The notes: a model not told the origin generated them from the sequence alone. Shown: positions 25,891-34,670, numbered from the stretch's first letter. The stretch is DNA of 64,000 bases from Aminipila butyrica (GCF_010669305.1 NZ_CP048649.1:2728001-2792000), one strand, 5' to 3'. Made by a program: numbers and translations.

Positions 25891-27147
25891 TCAAAGGCCA
25901 CCAGATATTCCGCCGGGTCCTTTCATCTCGTTCTCGGTCAGTCCTTCCTGGGCTAAAATGGTTTCCAAAGCAGAAATATCGGAAGAGATATCCAAAATAT
26001 CGGTCTGCATCAACTTTTTCAACAAATTCTGATAGGCTAAATTGATGGTATCCAGCGTCCCCTTAATCTCTTTTTTCATCTCTTCCACGTCAGCCATAGC
26101 ATGTTCATCAAACTGCTGGTAAGCTTTGACCAGCTTTAAGGTGATCGGCATATAATAACACATAAACTTTCGGATTTCCGGCAGTTTCTCTGGATGTTCT
26201 TCCACATAATCAAAGATTTTTACGGTTACCAGCTCTAAATTATCCAGTTTCTGGGAAATTTCAAGCTCCGGTAAGGCATCATTGGCAGCCTTGATGGTCT
26301 GAATATAGCTCTTTCCCTCCATTATGGTCTCCCGCAAAGCCTGATGATCCGCCCACTTTTCTTGTTCTTGTTTCTCCACCTCCTGCCGTTCCTTGGCACT
26401 CTTAGCACTTTCTAAATACTGACAGTAGGTCTTGTAATCCGTCATTAGACAAGTCTCTTGTACATCCAAGTATCCCTCTTTAAACACACCTGCTTTAATC
26501 ATCTTCCGCAGGTCCTGAATGATGTACTTGGACTCTTGTCCAGTGGCCACAGCCAGCTCCTCGATGGTACAGAAGCTGCGCCCGCTCAGTACCGCTTGGT
26601 ATTGTTGGAACCTGCGTCGTCTGCTTTTCAGTTGAAAGCCCTTTGAGGTCAGCCACAAACTAAAAACAAAAGGAATTCCCGGCAAGAAACTCAGTATAGA
26701 CATAGCCCCAAGCTTCCCCACAAATATCCCAGCACCTAAAAATCCGATCACCAACAGCCCTGACACCATGCTTCCTAAAATCCCCAGCACCACAAACAAG
26801 GTGCTGGTCCAGGCCCCCTCCTTTTTGGCAACCTTAGAAAGTGGTGTTAATCGCGATGGGTCAAAAGCCTTTCCTGCCATCCCATTTGTGCCTGCCATAG
26901 GCCGGTCCTTGGAGAGCCGAGGAAAGGCGTCATCATCCTGAGGGCTCCCATAAAAAGGCCCGCCTCCCATGTTGAAAGGGTCCTGCCCAAAAGAGCCTCT
27001 GCCCATGCCAAAGGGCCCTTGGCCAAAAGAACCGTTCATGGTCCGATTGATAGTTCGCTTCAAATCGTGAAACTCTTGGTTGTTCAATACTTTTCGGACA
27101 GTCCGGCCAATCTCTTCTCCAAAATCTATAAAATTGTCGTTTTTCAT
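25891..27147 (-). CDS. XpaC-like protein (5-bromo-4-chloroindolyl phosphate hydrolysis family)
   Basis: A 418-residue protein. The N-terminus has a Gly/Phe/Met-rich segment with repeats such as FGQGPFGMG and FGQDPFNMG (residues about 38-65). Two adjacent membrane helices follow at about 112-160. The rest is cytoplasmic and helical and matches XpaC-family proteins, which were named for hydrolysis of a chromogenic phosphate but have no proven enzymatic role. It is the first gene of the pair with TelA. Its 5' region contains three copies of a repeated promoter-leader element. Confidence 0.75.
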   Translation of the reverse strand: MKNDNFIDFGEEIGRTVRKVLNNQEFHDLKRTINRTMNGSFGQGPFGMGRGSFGQDPFNMGGGPFYGSPQDDDAFPRLSKDRPMAGTNGMAGKAFDPSRLTPLSKVAKKEGAWTSTLFVVLGILGSMVSGLLVIGFLGAGIFVGKLGAMSILSFLPGIPFVFSLWLTSKGFQLKSRRRRFQQYQAVLSGRSFCTIEELAVATGQESKYIIQDLRKMIKAGVFKEGYLDVQETCLMTDYKTYCQYLESAKSAKERQEVEKQEQEKWADHQALRETIMEGKSYIQTIKAANDALPELEISQKLDNLELVTVKIFDYVEEHPEKLPEIRKFMCYYMPITLKLVKAYQQFDEHAMADVEEMKKEIKGTLDTINLAYQNLLKKLMQTDILDISSDISALETILAQEGLTENEMKGPGGISGGL

Positions 27148-27174
27148 ACTCCCCCTCCGCCAATCTTTATTTTA

Positions 27175-27315
27175 CAGCAACGCTGTCTTAATCCTTCCTT
27201 GCAGCAACGCTGTTCCAATCCTAGGACTCATTATAATACGCAAGCCACGTCGCAGCGTATTTCAATGAATCCTCCCTTGCAGCAATGCTGTCTTAATCCT
27301 AGGATTCATTATACC
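27175..27315 (-). repeat. three copies of a promoter-leader element upstream of the xpaC-like gene
   Basis: Two full copies (27197-27237 and 27275-27315) read on the minus strand as TATAATGA, then TCCTAGGATT, then a short CAGC-loop-GCTG hairpin followed by CAAGG. A third, partial copy of the hairpin part is at 27175-27193. The distal full copy starts with an extended -10 (TGGTATAAT). A related copy lies at 43.0 kb in front of the RluA gene. Tandem duplication of a promoter with its 5' leader is the simplest reading. Confidence 0.65.
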
Positions 27316-27389
27316 ACATCCACCAATCTCCGTCTGCCCTTTTTCACAAGGCGTTTCCCTGACCTGGAATGAAATTATTTCCATAAAAA

Positions 27390-27431
27390 GAACCAATCAT
27401 TGCAAGAGACATACTCCTGAATCATTGGTTC
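27390..27431 (-). terminator. terminator of fpg
   Basis: Arms GAACCAAT and ATTGGTTC pair, with further pairs inside after one mismatch. On the minus strand the stem is followed by TTTTTATGG. It lies about 80 bases past the fpg stop codon. Confidence 0.7.
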
Positions 27432-27509
27432 CCGGCCTTGGTTTCTAAAATTATATAGTTCCCCTGATTGTACAGGAATTAAATTCTCTTTCTAGCACTC
27501 AAAGGCCGT

Positions 27510-28343
27510 CTAATCTCTCTCCCTTTGGCAGGCTGGACAAAACACGCTGCTTCGCCCGCTGATGACTGTTTTGTAAAGAGAAGCGCCGCAAATAGCACAA
27601 GGTTCACCGGCATGCCCGTAAACCTGTAAATACGGTGCGCTGCGGTATTTTCTCCCCTTGGTTTTTAGGTATTCCTCTGGGGTAATTTCGTTCTTTTCGA
27701 TGAAGTATAAAAGCCGTTCTGGAATAGCAGCAGCAAGACGCTCCCAGTCTACATCGGCCAAGGTATTGGCCGGACGGTTGGGGCGAATATTTACAGCAAA
27801 GAGGATTTCGTCCGCATAGATGTTCCCAATCCCTGCCACCACCTGCTGGTCCAGCAGACATTCCTTGATTGTTTTCTTTCGTGAAGCACAGCAGGCTTTT
27901 AAATATTCTCCAGAAAAGCTTTCTCCAAAAGGCTCCGGTCCCAACTTCTCCATACCCGTGCAGATATCAGCTTCCCCCGCAGGAAGCAGCCAGAACCGCC
28001 CAAAGCGGCGGGTATCAATAAAGCGCAGTTCCTTTGCCCCCTCCAGCTGAAAAACTACGTGGGTATGCTTTTCTATCATTTCCTCTGGCGGCGTTAAAAG
28101 CAACGAGCCTGTCATACGTAAATGAAGTACAATCCGGTCTCCGCTTTGAAGTAAGATTTGCAAAAACTTCCCTCGCCTCTCCATTCCATGGATTCGCTGT
28201 CCTACCAACTCATCGCGAAACTGCGCCGATGTTGGCTGGGCTATCACTTCCGAGCGTTTGACCATAACCCCCTCTATTTGTAAGCCGCTGATCTGCGGCT
28301 CTAAAACTCGTTTTACTGTTTCCACTTCTGGCAATTCTGGCAT
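27510..28343 (-). CDS. mutM: formamidopyrimidine-DNA glycosylase
   Basis: Base-excision repair enzyme of 277 residues that removes 8-oxoguanine and other oxidised purines and nicks the strand. The N-terminal catalytic Pro-Glu (MPELPEVETVKRVL), the conserved Lys in LHLRMTGSL, the helix-two-turn-helix IGNIYADEILF and the C-terminal zinc finger (CAIC at about 252, CPAC at about 272) are all present. It ends in TAG. It seems monocistronic. Confidence 0.96.
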   Translation of the reverse strand: MPELPEVETVKRVLEPQISGLQIEGVMVKRSEVIAQPTSAQFRDELVGQRIHGMERRGKFLQILLQSGDRIVLHLRMTGSLLLTPPEEMIEKHTHVVFQLEGAKELRFIDTRRFGRFWLLPAGEADICTGMEKLGPEPFGESFSGEYLKACCASRKKTIKECLLDQQVVAGIGNIYADEILFAVNIRPNRPANTLADVDWERLAAAIPERLLYFIEKNEITPEEYLKTKGRKYRSAPYLQVYGHAGEPCAICGASLYKTVISGRSSVFCPACQRERD

Positions 28344-28447
28344 GATAACACCTCCTTTCAGTTATAAAATAATGAATCCGCTTAAATTGGCACTCAAGAA
28401 TAGTAAAGCAATGTTTCTAAAAGTTCGCAATCAGTTATCCTGCACAA

Positions 28448-29122
28448 TTATTCGTTAAAAAACCAAGCAAGCAACTTGCATCGTCTTTTCTTCTCAGGCT
28501 CTTCCTCGCTTTCTTCACCTCGTTCACTTTCAGGCTTCCAGCGAGTTCTATAGTATAGTTTATCAGGGCCGATTGTCTTGTCTGAGCGTTCCAGCCAGAA
28601 CTCAGGTGCCTGTGGGAAAAAGACAATATCTATAAATGCAATAAACAGAGACATAAGATTTATATCTTCCACTAGACTCTCATCAACATTTAAATGATAT
28701 GTATTTCTCTCCGCGACAGTCAATTCCTCCTTTTGTACTAGAGCGCTTTGTACATCATTTTTTAAAATAGAAATATAATTATTACTGTGCAAATATAGCT
28801 CATATATCTCATTCTCCATCTCTATAATGCTATATGATTTCCAAAGTGTAGTTCTAGTTCTACCACAATATATCCCTTTATGATAGAATTTGTATGGAGG
28901 AAACACACCTATGCCTAAAATCAATTCCCAAAACGGTATATAAGTTAAGACTTTCAGCCACCAATTCTCCTGTTTTAATTCATACTCGATTTCATTTTCC
29001 TTATTAAAGGCTGTCAGTTTTTTTAAGGCATAGCCCAATGTATATTCAGCTTCTGCACGATATATATCACTTTCATACGTATATTTTTTTAACTTTAAAT
29101 GCCTGACAAAAGTGAGCTTCAT
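28448..29122 (-). CDS. unknown protein
   Basis: A 224-residue protein I do not recognise. The first two thirds alternate charged and aromatic residues, with a hydrophobic, Trp/Phe-rich segment at about 75-100 (YIPFWELILGIGVFPPYKFY) that may be a membrane-associated hairpin, and a second one near 155-170 (LMSLFIAFIDIVFFP). The C-terminus is strongly charged (SERGEESEEEPEKKRR). Coding is supported by the long open frame with no competing frame. It is more AT-rich than its neighbours, which hints at recent acquisition. It lies between fpg and the metal ATPase with its own surrounding gaps. Confidence 0.5.
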   Translation of the reverse strand: MKLTFVRHLKLKKYTYESDIYRAEAEYTLGYALKKLTAFNKENEIEYELKQENWWLKVLTYIPFWELILGIGVFPPYKFYHKGIYCGRTRTTLWKSYSIIEMENEIYELYLHSNNYISILKNDVQSALVQKEELTVAERNTYHLNVDESLVEDINLMSLFIAFIDIVFFPQAPEFWLERSDKTIGPDKLYYRTRWKPESERGEESEEEPEKKRRCKLLAWFFNE

Positions 29123-29390
29123 TGTTCCCCCATCTCTTTTTAATCAACAATACTCCAAGTAATTCCGTAACCAAAGAAATTGTCTCTTTTCTTCTATAAA
29201 CGTATCTTTCATAACCGAGCCTATGTTGTCAGCTAATTGTACCACATCTTTGTGCATCGAACAAATACCAGCTATTTTTATCGTAATTTAGCTACTTACT
29301 GACCCATATAGTCTTTTTAGTGCCCGGATTCCTGCCTGTATAATAGGTATAAGAAGATACCTGTTTTCTACAAGATATATTTATACAAAA
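29123..29390. other. intergenic region without recognised gene
   Basis: AT-rich stretch between the unknown gene and the terminator of the metal ATPase. It holds only short imperfect dyads (AGGTAT-N6-ATACCT near 29344). I see no ORF with a ribosome binding site. Confidence 0.5.
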
Positions 29391-29430
29391 AACCGATGAC
29401 TGTAATCCCCTGTCTCGTCAATCATCGGTT
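29391..29430 (-). terminator. terminator of the P-type ATPase gene
   Basis: Arms AACCGATGA and TCATCGGTT form a 9-bp stem, followed on the minus strand by a run of six U residues, 77 bases after the ATPase stop. Confidence 0.8.
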
Positions 29431-29506
29431 CTAGTCCTTTCAATCCAAGCCTTTTTCAGTAAGTTTTCTCTTCATGGTAACTATGCCATAGCTATAAAGC
29501 CCTTCC

Positions 29507-31375
29507 CTAGTCGAATTTTCTGTCGTACAATAGGGCAGCATTGAGCACTACCAGCACGGAGCCGGCATTGTGCACCAAGGCTCCAGTAATGGGATTCAGC
29601 ACTCCTGCCACAGATAATATAATGGCAAAGAAGTTGATGACCATAGATAAAGAAATGTTGAACTTAATCGTCCGCAAGGTGGCAGACGATAGTTTTTTCA
29701 AATACGGAAGCTTCTGGATATCGTCTCCAATCAGGGCGATATCCGCCGCTTCTACAGCAATATCACTGCCCGCTCCGCCCATAGCTACGCCCACGCTAGC
29801 CGTCTTTAGGGCCGGAGCATCGTTGACTCCATCTCCAATCATACAAACCAAATGTCCCTCCTGCTCCAGTTGGGCGATCGCTTGAACTTTACCTTCTGGC
29901 AAAAGCTCAGCCTGCACCATCTGAATACCGGCTTTTTCTGCAAAGTAGTGGGCTGTCTGGGCGTGATCGCCAGTGAGCAAAACCACCTGCGTATTCATCT
30001 GCTGGAGCTCTCGAACCATGTTAGCGGCCGTTTCTCTCAGGGTATCAGATAAGGAAATAAGGCCTAAGAGCTTTCCATCCCCCGCCACCAGAATAAGGGC
30101 CTTGCCCTGTCCGCGGAAAATGTTCAGCTGCTGAATCACATGCTCCGGGATATGTATCTGCTGTTCTTCCAGAAATACTTGAGTTCCGCACAAGAGTTTC
30201 CGGCCTTGGGCTTCTGCTTGAATACCTTTCCCAGGAATCATTTGAAATCCACTGGCTGTGGTCAAATTCACCTGTCTTTCTCGGGCATGTTCCAAGATGG
30301 CTTTTGCCAAAGGATGCTCAGAATAAGCTTCTGCCGAGGCAGTCAATTGCAGCAACTGCTCTGGTTCTAATTGCTGGTCAAAAGACAGTACCTCCGAAAT
30401 GGACAAACTTCCTTGGGTCAATGTTCCTGTCTTGTCAAAAGCAATACAGTCCACTTTTCCCATATTCTCCAAGGCCTCACCAGATTTGATAATAACCCCA
30501 TGCTTCGTTGCCTGACCGATAGCTGCCATAATAGAAGTTGGCGTTGCTAAGGCCAGCGCACAAGGACAAAATACCACTAGAATAGTCACTGCCCGGGTCA
30601 AATCCCAGGTAACTAAAAAAGTGACCACCGCAATAGCTAAGGCGATAGGCACCAGCCAGGTAGCCCATTTATCTGCAATACGCTGCATAGGCGCCTGCTT
30701 GTTTTCCGCCTCTTGGACCATGCGAATAAGCTTTTGCAGAGAAGAATCCTCTCCCACTTTAGTGGCTTTTATATCAATGGAGCCAAAACAGTTGATGGTG
30801 CCGCAAAATACACTGTCCCCCGGCTCTTTATCCACTGGCAGGGATTCCCCCGTCATGATGGATTGATCCACTGAGGTATTGCCCGTCATTATTTCGCCGT
30901 CAGCCGGAATGGCCTCTCCCGGCAAAACTCGCAGCATATCCCCCTGCCGAATTTCTTCTGCAAGAATCAACTCTTCCTGTAACTCCGACCCCTGTCGGCT
31001 AATCCGCCTTGCTCGGGCAGGAGCCAGGCTAATCAGCTGTTTTAAGCCTTTTTTTGCCCGTTCCACCGTCTTATCCTCTAAAATAGATCCAATAGCCATA
31101 ATAAAGGCCACCTCCCCAGCCGCAAACAATTCACCAATAGCAATGGAGGCGACCATTGCCACGGAAATCAGCAAGGCGGAGGATATCCACCGCTGAAAAA
31201 TCAACCGGGTGATGGCTAAATACAAAAGGGGAAAGCCGCAAATGACCACCGTAACCCACGCAGGGTCCAGGGGAAGCCGGTTATGAGTGAGTAGTGCCCC
31301 TAAGCTGGCCGCTAAAAAAACAGCTCCTACGATAGTCATCGGAATTCCACTAAAAAATTGATTTATTCTTTGCAT
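29507..31375 (-). CDS. heavy-metal P1B-type ATPase without N-terminal metal-binding domain
   Basis: Membrane pump of 622 residues that uses ATP to export a transition metal. It has the metal-coordinating CPC in VVFCPCALALATP, the phosphorylation site DKTGTLT, the TGES actuator loop (IMTGESLPVDK), the SEHPLA nucleotide-site motif and GDGVNDAPAL. The protein begins directly with membrane helices; the usual HMA (GMTCxxC) domain is missing. The last helices read NPITGALVHNAGSVLVVLN, which does not cleanly match the copper or the zinc/cadmium class. CsoR-like operators in front of the gene argue for copper, but this is an inference. The stop codon is TAG. Confidence 0.88.
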   Translation of the reverse strand: MQRINQFFSGIPMTIVGAVFLAASLGALLTHNRLPLDPAWVTVVICGFPLLYLAITRLIFQRWISSALLISVAMVASIAIGELFAAGEVAFIMAIGSILEDKTVERAKKGLKQLISLAPARARRISRQGSELQEELILAEEIRQGDMLRVLPGEAIPADGEIMTGNTSVDQSIMTGESLPVDKEPGDSVFCGTINCFGSIDIKATKVGEDSSLQKLIRMVQEAENKQAPMQRIADKWATWLVPIALAIAVVTFLVTWDLTRAVTILVVFCPCALALATPTSIMAAIGQATKHGVIIKSGEALENMGKVDCIAFDKTGTLTQGSLSISEVLSFDQQLEPEQLLQLTASAEAYSEHPLAKAILEHARERQVNLTTASGFQMIPGKGIQAEAQGRKLLCGTQVFLEEQQIHIPEHVIQQLNIFRGQGKALILVAGDGKLLGLISLSDTLRETAANMVRELQQMNTQVVLLTGDHAQTAHYFAEKAGIQMVQAELLPEGKVQAIAQLEQEGHLVCMIGDGVNDAPALKTASVGVAMGGAGSDIAVEAADIALIGDDIQKLPYLKKLSSATLRTIKFNISLSMVINFFAIILSVAGVLNPITGALVHNAGSVLVVLNAALLYDRKFD

Positions 31376-31472
31376 ATACGTTCCCTCCCGTTTTGTTCCG
31401 TTCTCAGAGCTCTATCTGTTCAACCTGCATATAGAAGCTGTTCACTATTAGTAAATACTCTCACAAAATACA

Positions 31473-31505
31473 ATAAGCATATCCCCCTATAGGGGATATG
31501 CTTAT
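31473..31505. promoter_or_regulatory. 33-bp inverted repeat, CsoR-like operator at the ATPase promoter
   Basis: ATAAGCATATCCCC and GGGGATATGCTTAT form perfect 14-bp arms around CTATA. The core resembles the ATACCCCCTATAGGGTAT-type sites bound by CsoR-family copper sensors, and the repeat overlaps the -10 element and the start site. Confidence 0.7.
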
Positions 31506-31532
31506 CTTATCACGTTTATTTTTCTTTGTCAA
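31504..31532 (-). promoter_or_regulatory. promoter of the metal ATPase
   Basis: On the minus strand TTGACA (plus 31527-31532) and TAAGAT (plus 31504-31509) are separated by 17 bases. The promoter lies between two similar C5/G5 dyads. Confidence 0.75.
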
Positions 31533-31534
31533 CA

Positions 31535-31553
31535 AATCCCCCTATGGGGGTTA
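31535..31553. promoter_or_regulatory. second CsoR-like dyad upstream of the -35 element
   Basis: ATCCCCCTATGGGGGTTAT has arms CCCCC and GGGGG around TAT and resembles the operator at 31473-31505. Its position immediately upstream of -35 suggests two regulator molecules flank the promoter. Confidence 0.55.
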
Positions 31554-31661
31554 TGCGCACTCGCAATTTGCCTTAGTTATGTTTTTAAATATTTTTAGGA
31601 AAACAGGCGCAACTAAAAATGAAACCTGCGGATTCCTAAATTAGCAGCATTGTAAAATACC

Positions 31662-33095
31662 TTATTGGTCTCGTGCGCACTCCTCTAGGGATTGACCCAT
31701 AGTCTCCTTACCGAAAACAGCCACCACCAGAGCTACCACTGCGAATACCCCCGTCAAAAGCCCAAAGATATACACATACCCCCGCTCACTCCCATACATC
31801 TGATACAACAGCGGAACCACCAGGGGCGCCAGAAAAGCGCCAACCCGACCGAAAGCCGCCGCCCAACCGCTGCCACTGGCCCTGGCCGCAGTCGGATAAA
31901 CCTCCGGCGTATACGTATACACACAACCCCAAGCCCCCAAGCTGAAAAAATATAACAGGCAGCCATAAGCTAAGACCTGCGAAACGGATTCCGCATGCCC
32001 AAACAGCCAGGCGGCCAAAGCCGTACCCGCAAAATAAAGAGACAGCACCTTTTTCCGCCCAATCCGCTCTACCAAAATTGCCGCACTGAAATACCCCGGC
32101 AGCTGAGCCAGACACATAATCAGCGTAAACTCAAAGCTCTTGACCAGCGCAAACCCTTGGGCCACCAGCAGCGATGGCGTCCACAGCACAAACCCATAAT
32201 ATCCGAAATTAATCCCAAACCAGATACACCACAGCACCGCCGTCCTCCGTAAATACGGCCTAGACCATAAAGCTCCCAGCGATAATCGGGAAGGATACTC
32301 CGCCTGCGGATGAGAGCTGGCATCTTGCCAATCCTGCCGCTCCACGCTTTGCAGCTCCCCTGGAGCACCCTGGAAGCCACCAACAGCTGTCATCATCTGC
32401 TGCGCCTGATCCTCCATCATTGCGACCAACTGCTCCGCTTCCTGCTGCCGGCCAGCCGCCTCCAAATACCTTGGTGATTCCGGCACAGCCTTTCTTAGAT
32501 AGGCTGCAAATAACGCTGGTACAGCTCCTACCCAAAAGGCTACCCGCCAGCCATACACCGGAATCATCAGGTAGGCCACCAGCGCTGCCAAAATCCAGCC
32601 CCAGGCCCAAAAACTTTCAAGCAGAATCACATTGCGCCCACGGATATTCTTCGGTGAAAACTCACTGACCAAAGTAGACGCTGCCGGCAGCTCGCCCCCC
32701 AGACCAAAACCCGTGCAGAACCGAAGCACCAGCAACATGGGGTAATTGACAGCAAAGCCAGACAGGCCACTGGCTATACCATAGATAATCAGTGTATACA
32801 TAACCACTGTCCGTCGCCCCCACCGGTCTGCCGCCATCCCAGACAAGGCTGCTCCTAGAATCATTCCCAACATACCAGAACTGCCCAGCATGCCGATTTG
32901 TCCGGCATCCAAGCCCCAATCGGCGCCAATGGCTGCCATAACACCAGAAACCATTCCTTGATCCATGGCATCAAACATCCAGCCAATCCCGGTTAAAAAT
33001 AATATTTTCTTCATCATAGGCGTAGCCGGCAATTGGTCCATTCGCTGGGCCACCGTCTCTTTCCGAACTTGTCCCCCTTTTAGCCGCATTTCCAT
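31662..33095 (-). CDS. MFS transporter, metabolite:proton symporter (NiaP-like)
   Basis: A 477-residue transporter with 12 helices. The first helix region reads GIGWMFDAMDQGMVSGVMAAIG, characteristic of the NiaP/aromatic acid symporter group, and the loop after helix 2 has GMAADRWGRRTVVMY. A cytoplasmic insert of about 70 residues (around QEAEQLVAMMEDQAQQ) separates the halves. The gene is richer in GC than its neighbours and its non-coding frames are unusually open, so it may have been acquired. Several in-frame ATGs exist near the start and the exact one is uncertain. Substrate (nicotinate, aromatic acid or other) is not determinable. Confidence 0.82.
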   Translation of the reverse strand: MEMRLKGGQVRKETVAQRMDQLPATPMMKKILFLTGIGWMFDAMDQGMVSGVMAAIGADWGLDAGQIGMLGSSGMLGMILGAALSGMAADRWGRRTVVMYTLIIYGIASGLSGFAVNYPMLLVLRFCTGFGLGGELPAASTLVSEFSPKNIRGRNVILLESFWAWGWILAALVAYLMIPVYGWRVAFWVGAVPALFAAYLRKAVPESPRYLEAAGRQQEAEQLVAMMEDQAQQMMTAVGGFQGAPGELQSVERQDWQDASSHPQAEYPSRLSLGALWSRPYLRRTAVLWCIWFGINFGYYGFVLWTPSLLVAQGFALVKSFEFTLIMCLAQLPGYFSAAILVERIGRKKVLSLYFAGTALAAWLFGHAESVSQVLAYGCLLYFFSLGAWGCVYTYTPEVYPTAARASGSGWAAAFGRVGAFLAPLVVPLLYQMYGSERGYVYIFGLLTGVFAVVALVVAVFGKETMGQSLEECARDQ

Positions 33096-33178
33096 CTTTA
33101 ATCTCCCCTTCTAATCCTCCAGTTACCTCTTCTTGCTCACCCAAATCAATATATATTTATATAAATATATATGTGTCT

Positions 33179-33192
33179 TGTCACATATGACA
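33179..33192. promoter_or_regulatory. palindrome near the MFS promoter, candidate operator
   Basis: TGTCA-CATA-TGACA is a perfect 5-bp inverted repeat. A possible leftward promoter (TTGCTT, 17 bases, TAATAT) ends right beside it. GntR-type sites look like this, but no linked regulator is seen. Confidence 0.4.
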
Positions 33193-33221
33193 TATTATCA
33201 TAAAACTGCTTTTCAAGCAAG

Positions 33222-33281
33222 AAAAATTCCCCTCAATGCAAACTATTTTTATTGTCCAAACAGTTTGTATCAAGAGGAATC
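33222..33281 (-). terminator. terminator of the pyl operon
   Basis: Imperfect long hairpin on the minus strand: ATTCC...CAAACT pairs with AGTTTG...GGGAAT, followed by TTTTTC. It starts about 20 bases after the pylSn stop. Confidence 0.65.
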
Positions 33282-33300
33282 CGATGTACTCTTATCTCTT

Positions 33301-33624
33301 CTACTTGTGAAGTAAGTCGCTGCCATAATGAGAATCAAAAAAAGTCTTTGAATACTTTTCCAGTTTCCATTCCGGGACAGCACACTCTTTGCAGGGCCTT
33401 ACCGCCCACTTGTTTCTCAGCCATCTGGCAGCTCTGGAATTTCTGGAATTATAAATCTGGAAGGTCTTTCCGCAGTGAGTGGTGACCGTAGCGTATTTTC
33501 CTTGGAGTTGAATCTCTTTAATGCCGTGAAGCACGCCGTTCCTGGAGGGCCACAGTTTCATCTTATTCAGCAGCACAAACAGTTCAATGTTTTTTCGATA
33601 ATATCTTTTTTTGTTATCTGCCAT
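33301..33624 (-). CDS. pylSn: pyrrolysyl-tRNA synthetase N-terminal domain protein
   Basis: A 107-residue stand-alone protein that binds tRNA-Pyl and assists the catalytic PylSc, as in bacteria where the synthetase is split. Diagnostic segments are LWPSRNGVLHGIKEIQ (about 33-48), the zinc-linked HCGKTFQIYNSRNSRAARWL (about 60-79) and RPCKECAVPEWKLEKY. It has an N-terminal extension of about 20 residues. The stop is TAG followed two codons later by TAA (TAG AAG AGA TAA), so decoding UAG as pyrrolysine would add only three residues. It is the last gene of the operon, just after tRNA-Pyl. Confidence 0.88.
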   Translation of the reverse strand: MADNKKRYYRKNIELFVLLNKMKLWPSRNGVLHGIKEIQLQGKYATVTTHCGKTFQIYNSRNSRAARWLRNKWAVRPCKECAVPEWKLEKYSKTFFDSHYGSDLLHK

Positions 33625-33732
33625 ATCCCTGCCTACCCATCCCTTCTTCTATTCTTGACCCAATCCTGACTCCCGCCTTGGGAGCACCAACTGAAATATG
33701 TGGAAAACCACAATACACCTGTGGGTTTAGTA

Positions 33733-33804
33733 TGGCGAGGTGCCCGGGAGTCTCACCCGGCTTCATGGATTTAGAGTCCATGTGATCCATACGATCCGCA
33801 CCCC
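33733..33804 (-). tRNA. pylT: tRNA-Pyl, anticodon CUA
   Basis: A 72-nt tRNA including an encoded CCA. The acceptor stem pairs GGGGTGC with GCACCTC. There is a single base between acceptor and D stem, a very small D arm (GATC-GTATG-GATC), a 6-bp anticodon stem (CATGGA/TCCATG) with loop CTCTAAA (CUA anticodon at plus 33772-33774), a 3-nt variable loop and T arm CCGGG-TGAGACT-CCCGG. The 6-bp anticodon stem, tiny D loop and short variable loop are the hallmarks of tRNA-Pyl. It lies between pylD and pylSn and is probably co-transcribed. Confidence 0.95.
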
Positions 33805-33819
33805 ATATCTGTGGTGAGT

Positions 33820-34650
33820 TCAGCCAGCAATTATTTGTCCCAGCATGATGGCCGTTCCGATTTCCAGGTTGTCGTGAACCGCCCGATCTTGATAATAACT
33901 GCGTGTCTCTTCATCCATGGAGTGGGGCACCCCCGGACTGGCATATAGAAGATCTGGATGAAGAAAGGCCTTCTTCATCCAGCCTCCTTGATTAGTAAAA
34001 TCCAGCATGTATTGGTATTCTTTCAGCTGACTCGTTTCTGTGAGCTTATGACGGGATACATTTTGTACAGCTTCCATATCAATATCAAACAGATGAAAGT
34101 CAACCTTTTCTTTCAGCAATATCTCAGCCGCCTCTTTTCCCACGGCGCCATAACCAATCTGCAAAATCTTCTCCTGATAAATATCTTTTCCTTTTTTATT
34201 CATCAAAGCTTTCAAAGCATTGATGAAACCCAAAGCCGTGGCATAATTGTTGTCGGATGCTTTTCCGCTTTTGATATTCAAAGCCAGATATCTGGTATCA
34301 TCCGCTAAAAAGAATATATCACACCCCTGTTTCGTTCCTTCCCAAATGCCGTCTACATCACTGCATCCCGTAACAAAGGCTTGAAATCCCATGGAGTACA
34401 CAATGGCCGCCACAGATTGACTAAAAGCGCTAATAATGCCCTCTCCCTGGGTAACAGGCACGATGGCAATCCGATGATTGTTCCTGGCCTTTTCAAACTC
34501 TGCCTCTGTCAGATGCCAAGTCTTGCAGGTCAACTCTGCCAGATTCAAGCCAATCTTGTCCTGCAACTGCCGATTATAGTCATCCATTCCATCCAGCATA
34601 TGCTCAATCCATTCCGTTCTCAATCTGGTCATGGTCCACCTGCTTTCCAT
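33820..34650 (-). CDS. pylD: pyrrolysine biosynthesis protein PylD
   Basis: A 276-residue NAD-dependent dehydrogenase that oxidises L-lysine-epsilon-3R-methyl-D-ornithine so that it cyclises to pyrrolysine, the last biosynthetic step. Family landmarks: IAIVPVTQGEGIISAFSQSV, VTGCSDVDGIWEGTKQG, FFLADDTRYLALNIKSGK, the Rossmann loop ILQIGYGAVGKEAAEILL near residue 165, and the C-terminal YASPGVPHSMDEE and EIGTAIMLGQI. Start may be here or at the ATG six codons later. Its substrate is made by PylB and PylC, neither of which is encoded nearby. Confidence 0.92.
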   Translation of the reverse strand: MESRWTMTRLRTEWIEHMLDGMDDYNRQLQDKIGLNLAELTCKTWHLTEAEFEKARNNHRIAIVPVTQGEGIISAFSQSVAAIVYSMGFQAFVTGCSDVDGIWEGTKQGCDIFFLADDTRYLALNIKSGKASDNNYATALGFINALKALMNKKGKDIYQEKILQIGYGAVGKEAAEILLKEKVDFHLFDIDMEAVQNVSRHKLTETSQLKEYQYMLDFTNQGGWMKKAFLHPDLLYASPGVPHSMDEETRSYYQDRAVHDNLEIGTAIMLGQIIAG

Positions 34651-34670
34651 CTTCCCGATCAGCCCGTTAC

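Noticed and set aside
27175..27315. CRISPR array
   Set aside because: Only two to three irregularly spaced, diverged copies containing -10 elements are present, and there are no cas genes.
31754..32919. Several long open frames antisense or out of frame within the MFS gene
   Set aside because: They result from the higher GC content of that gene; the MFS frame has continuous family motifs and the others do not.
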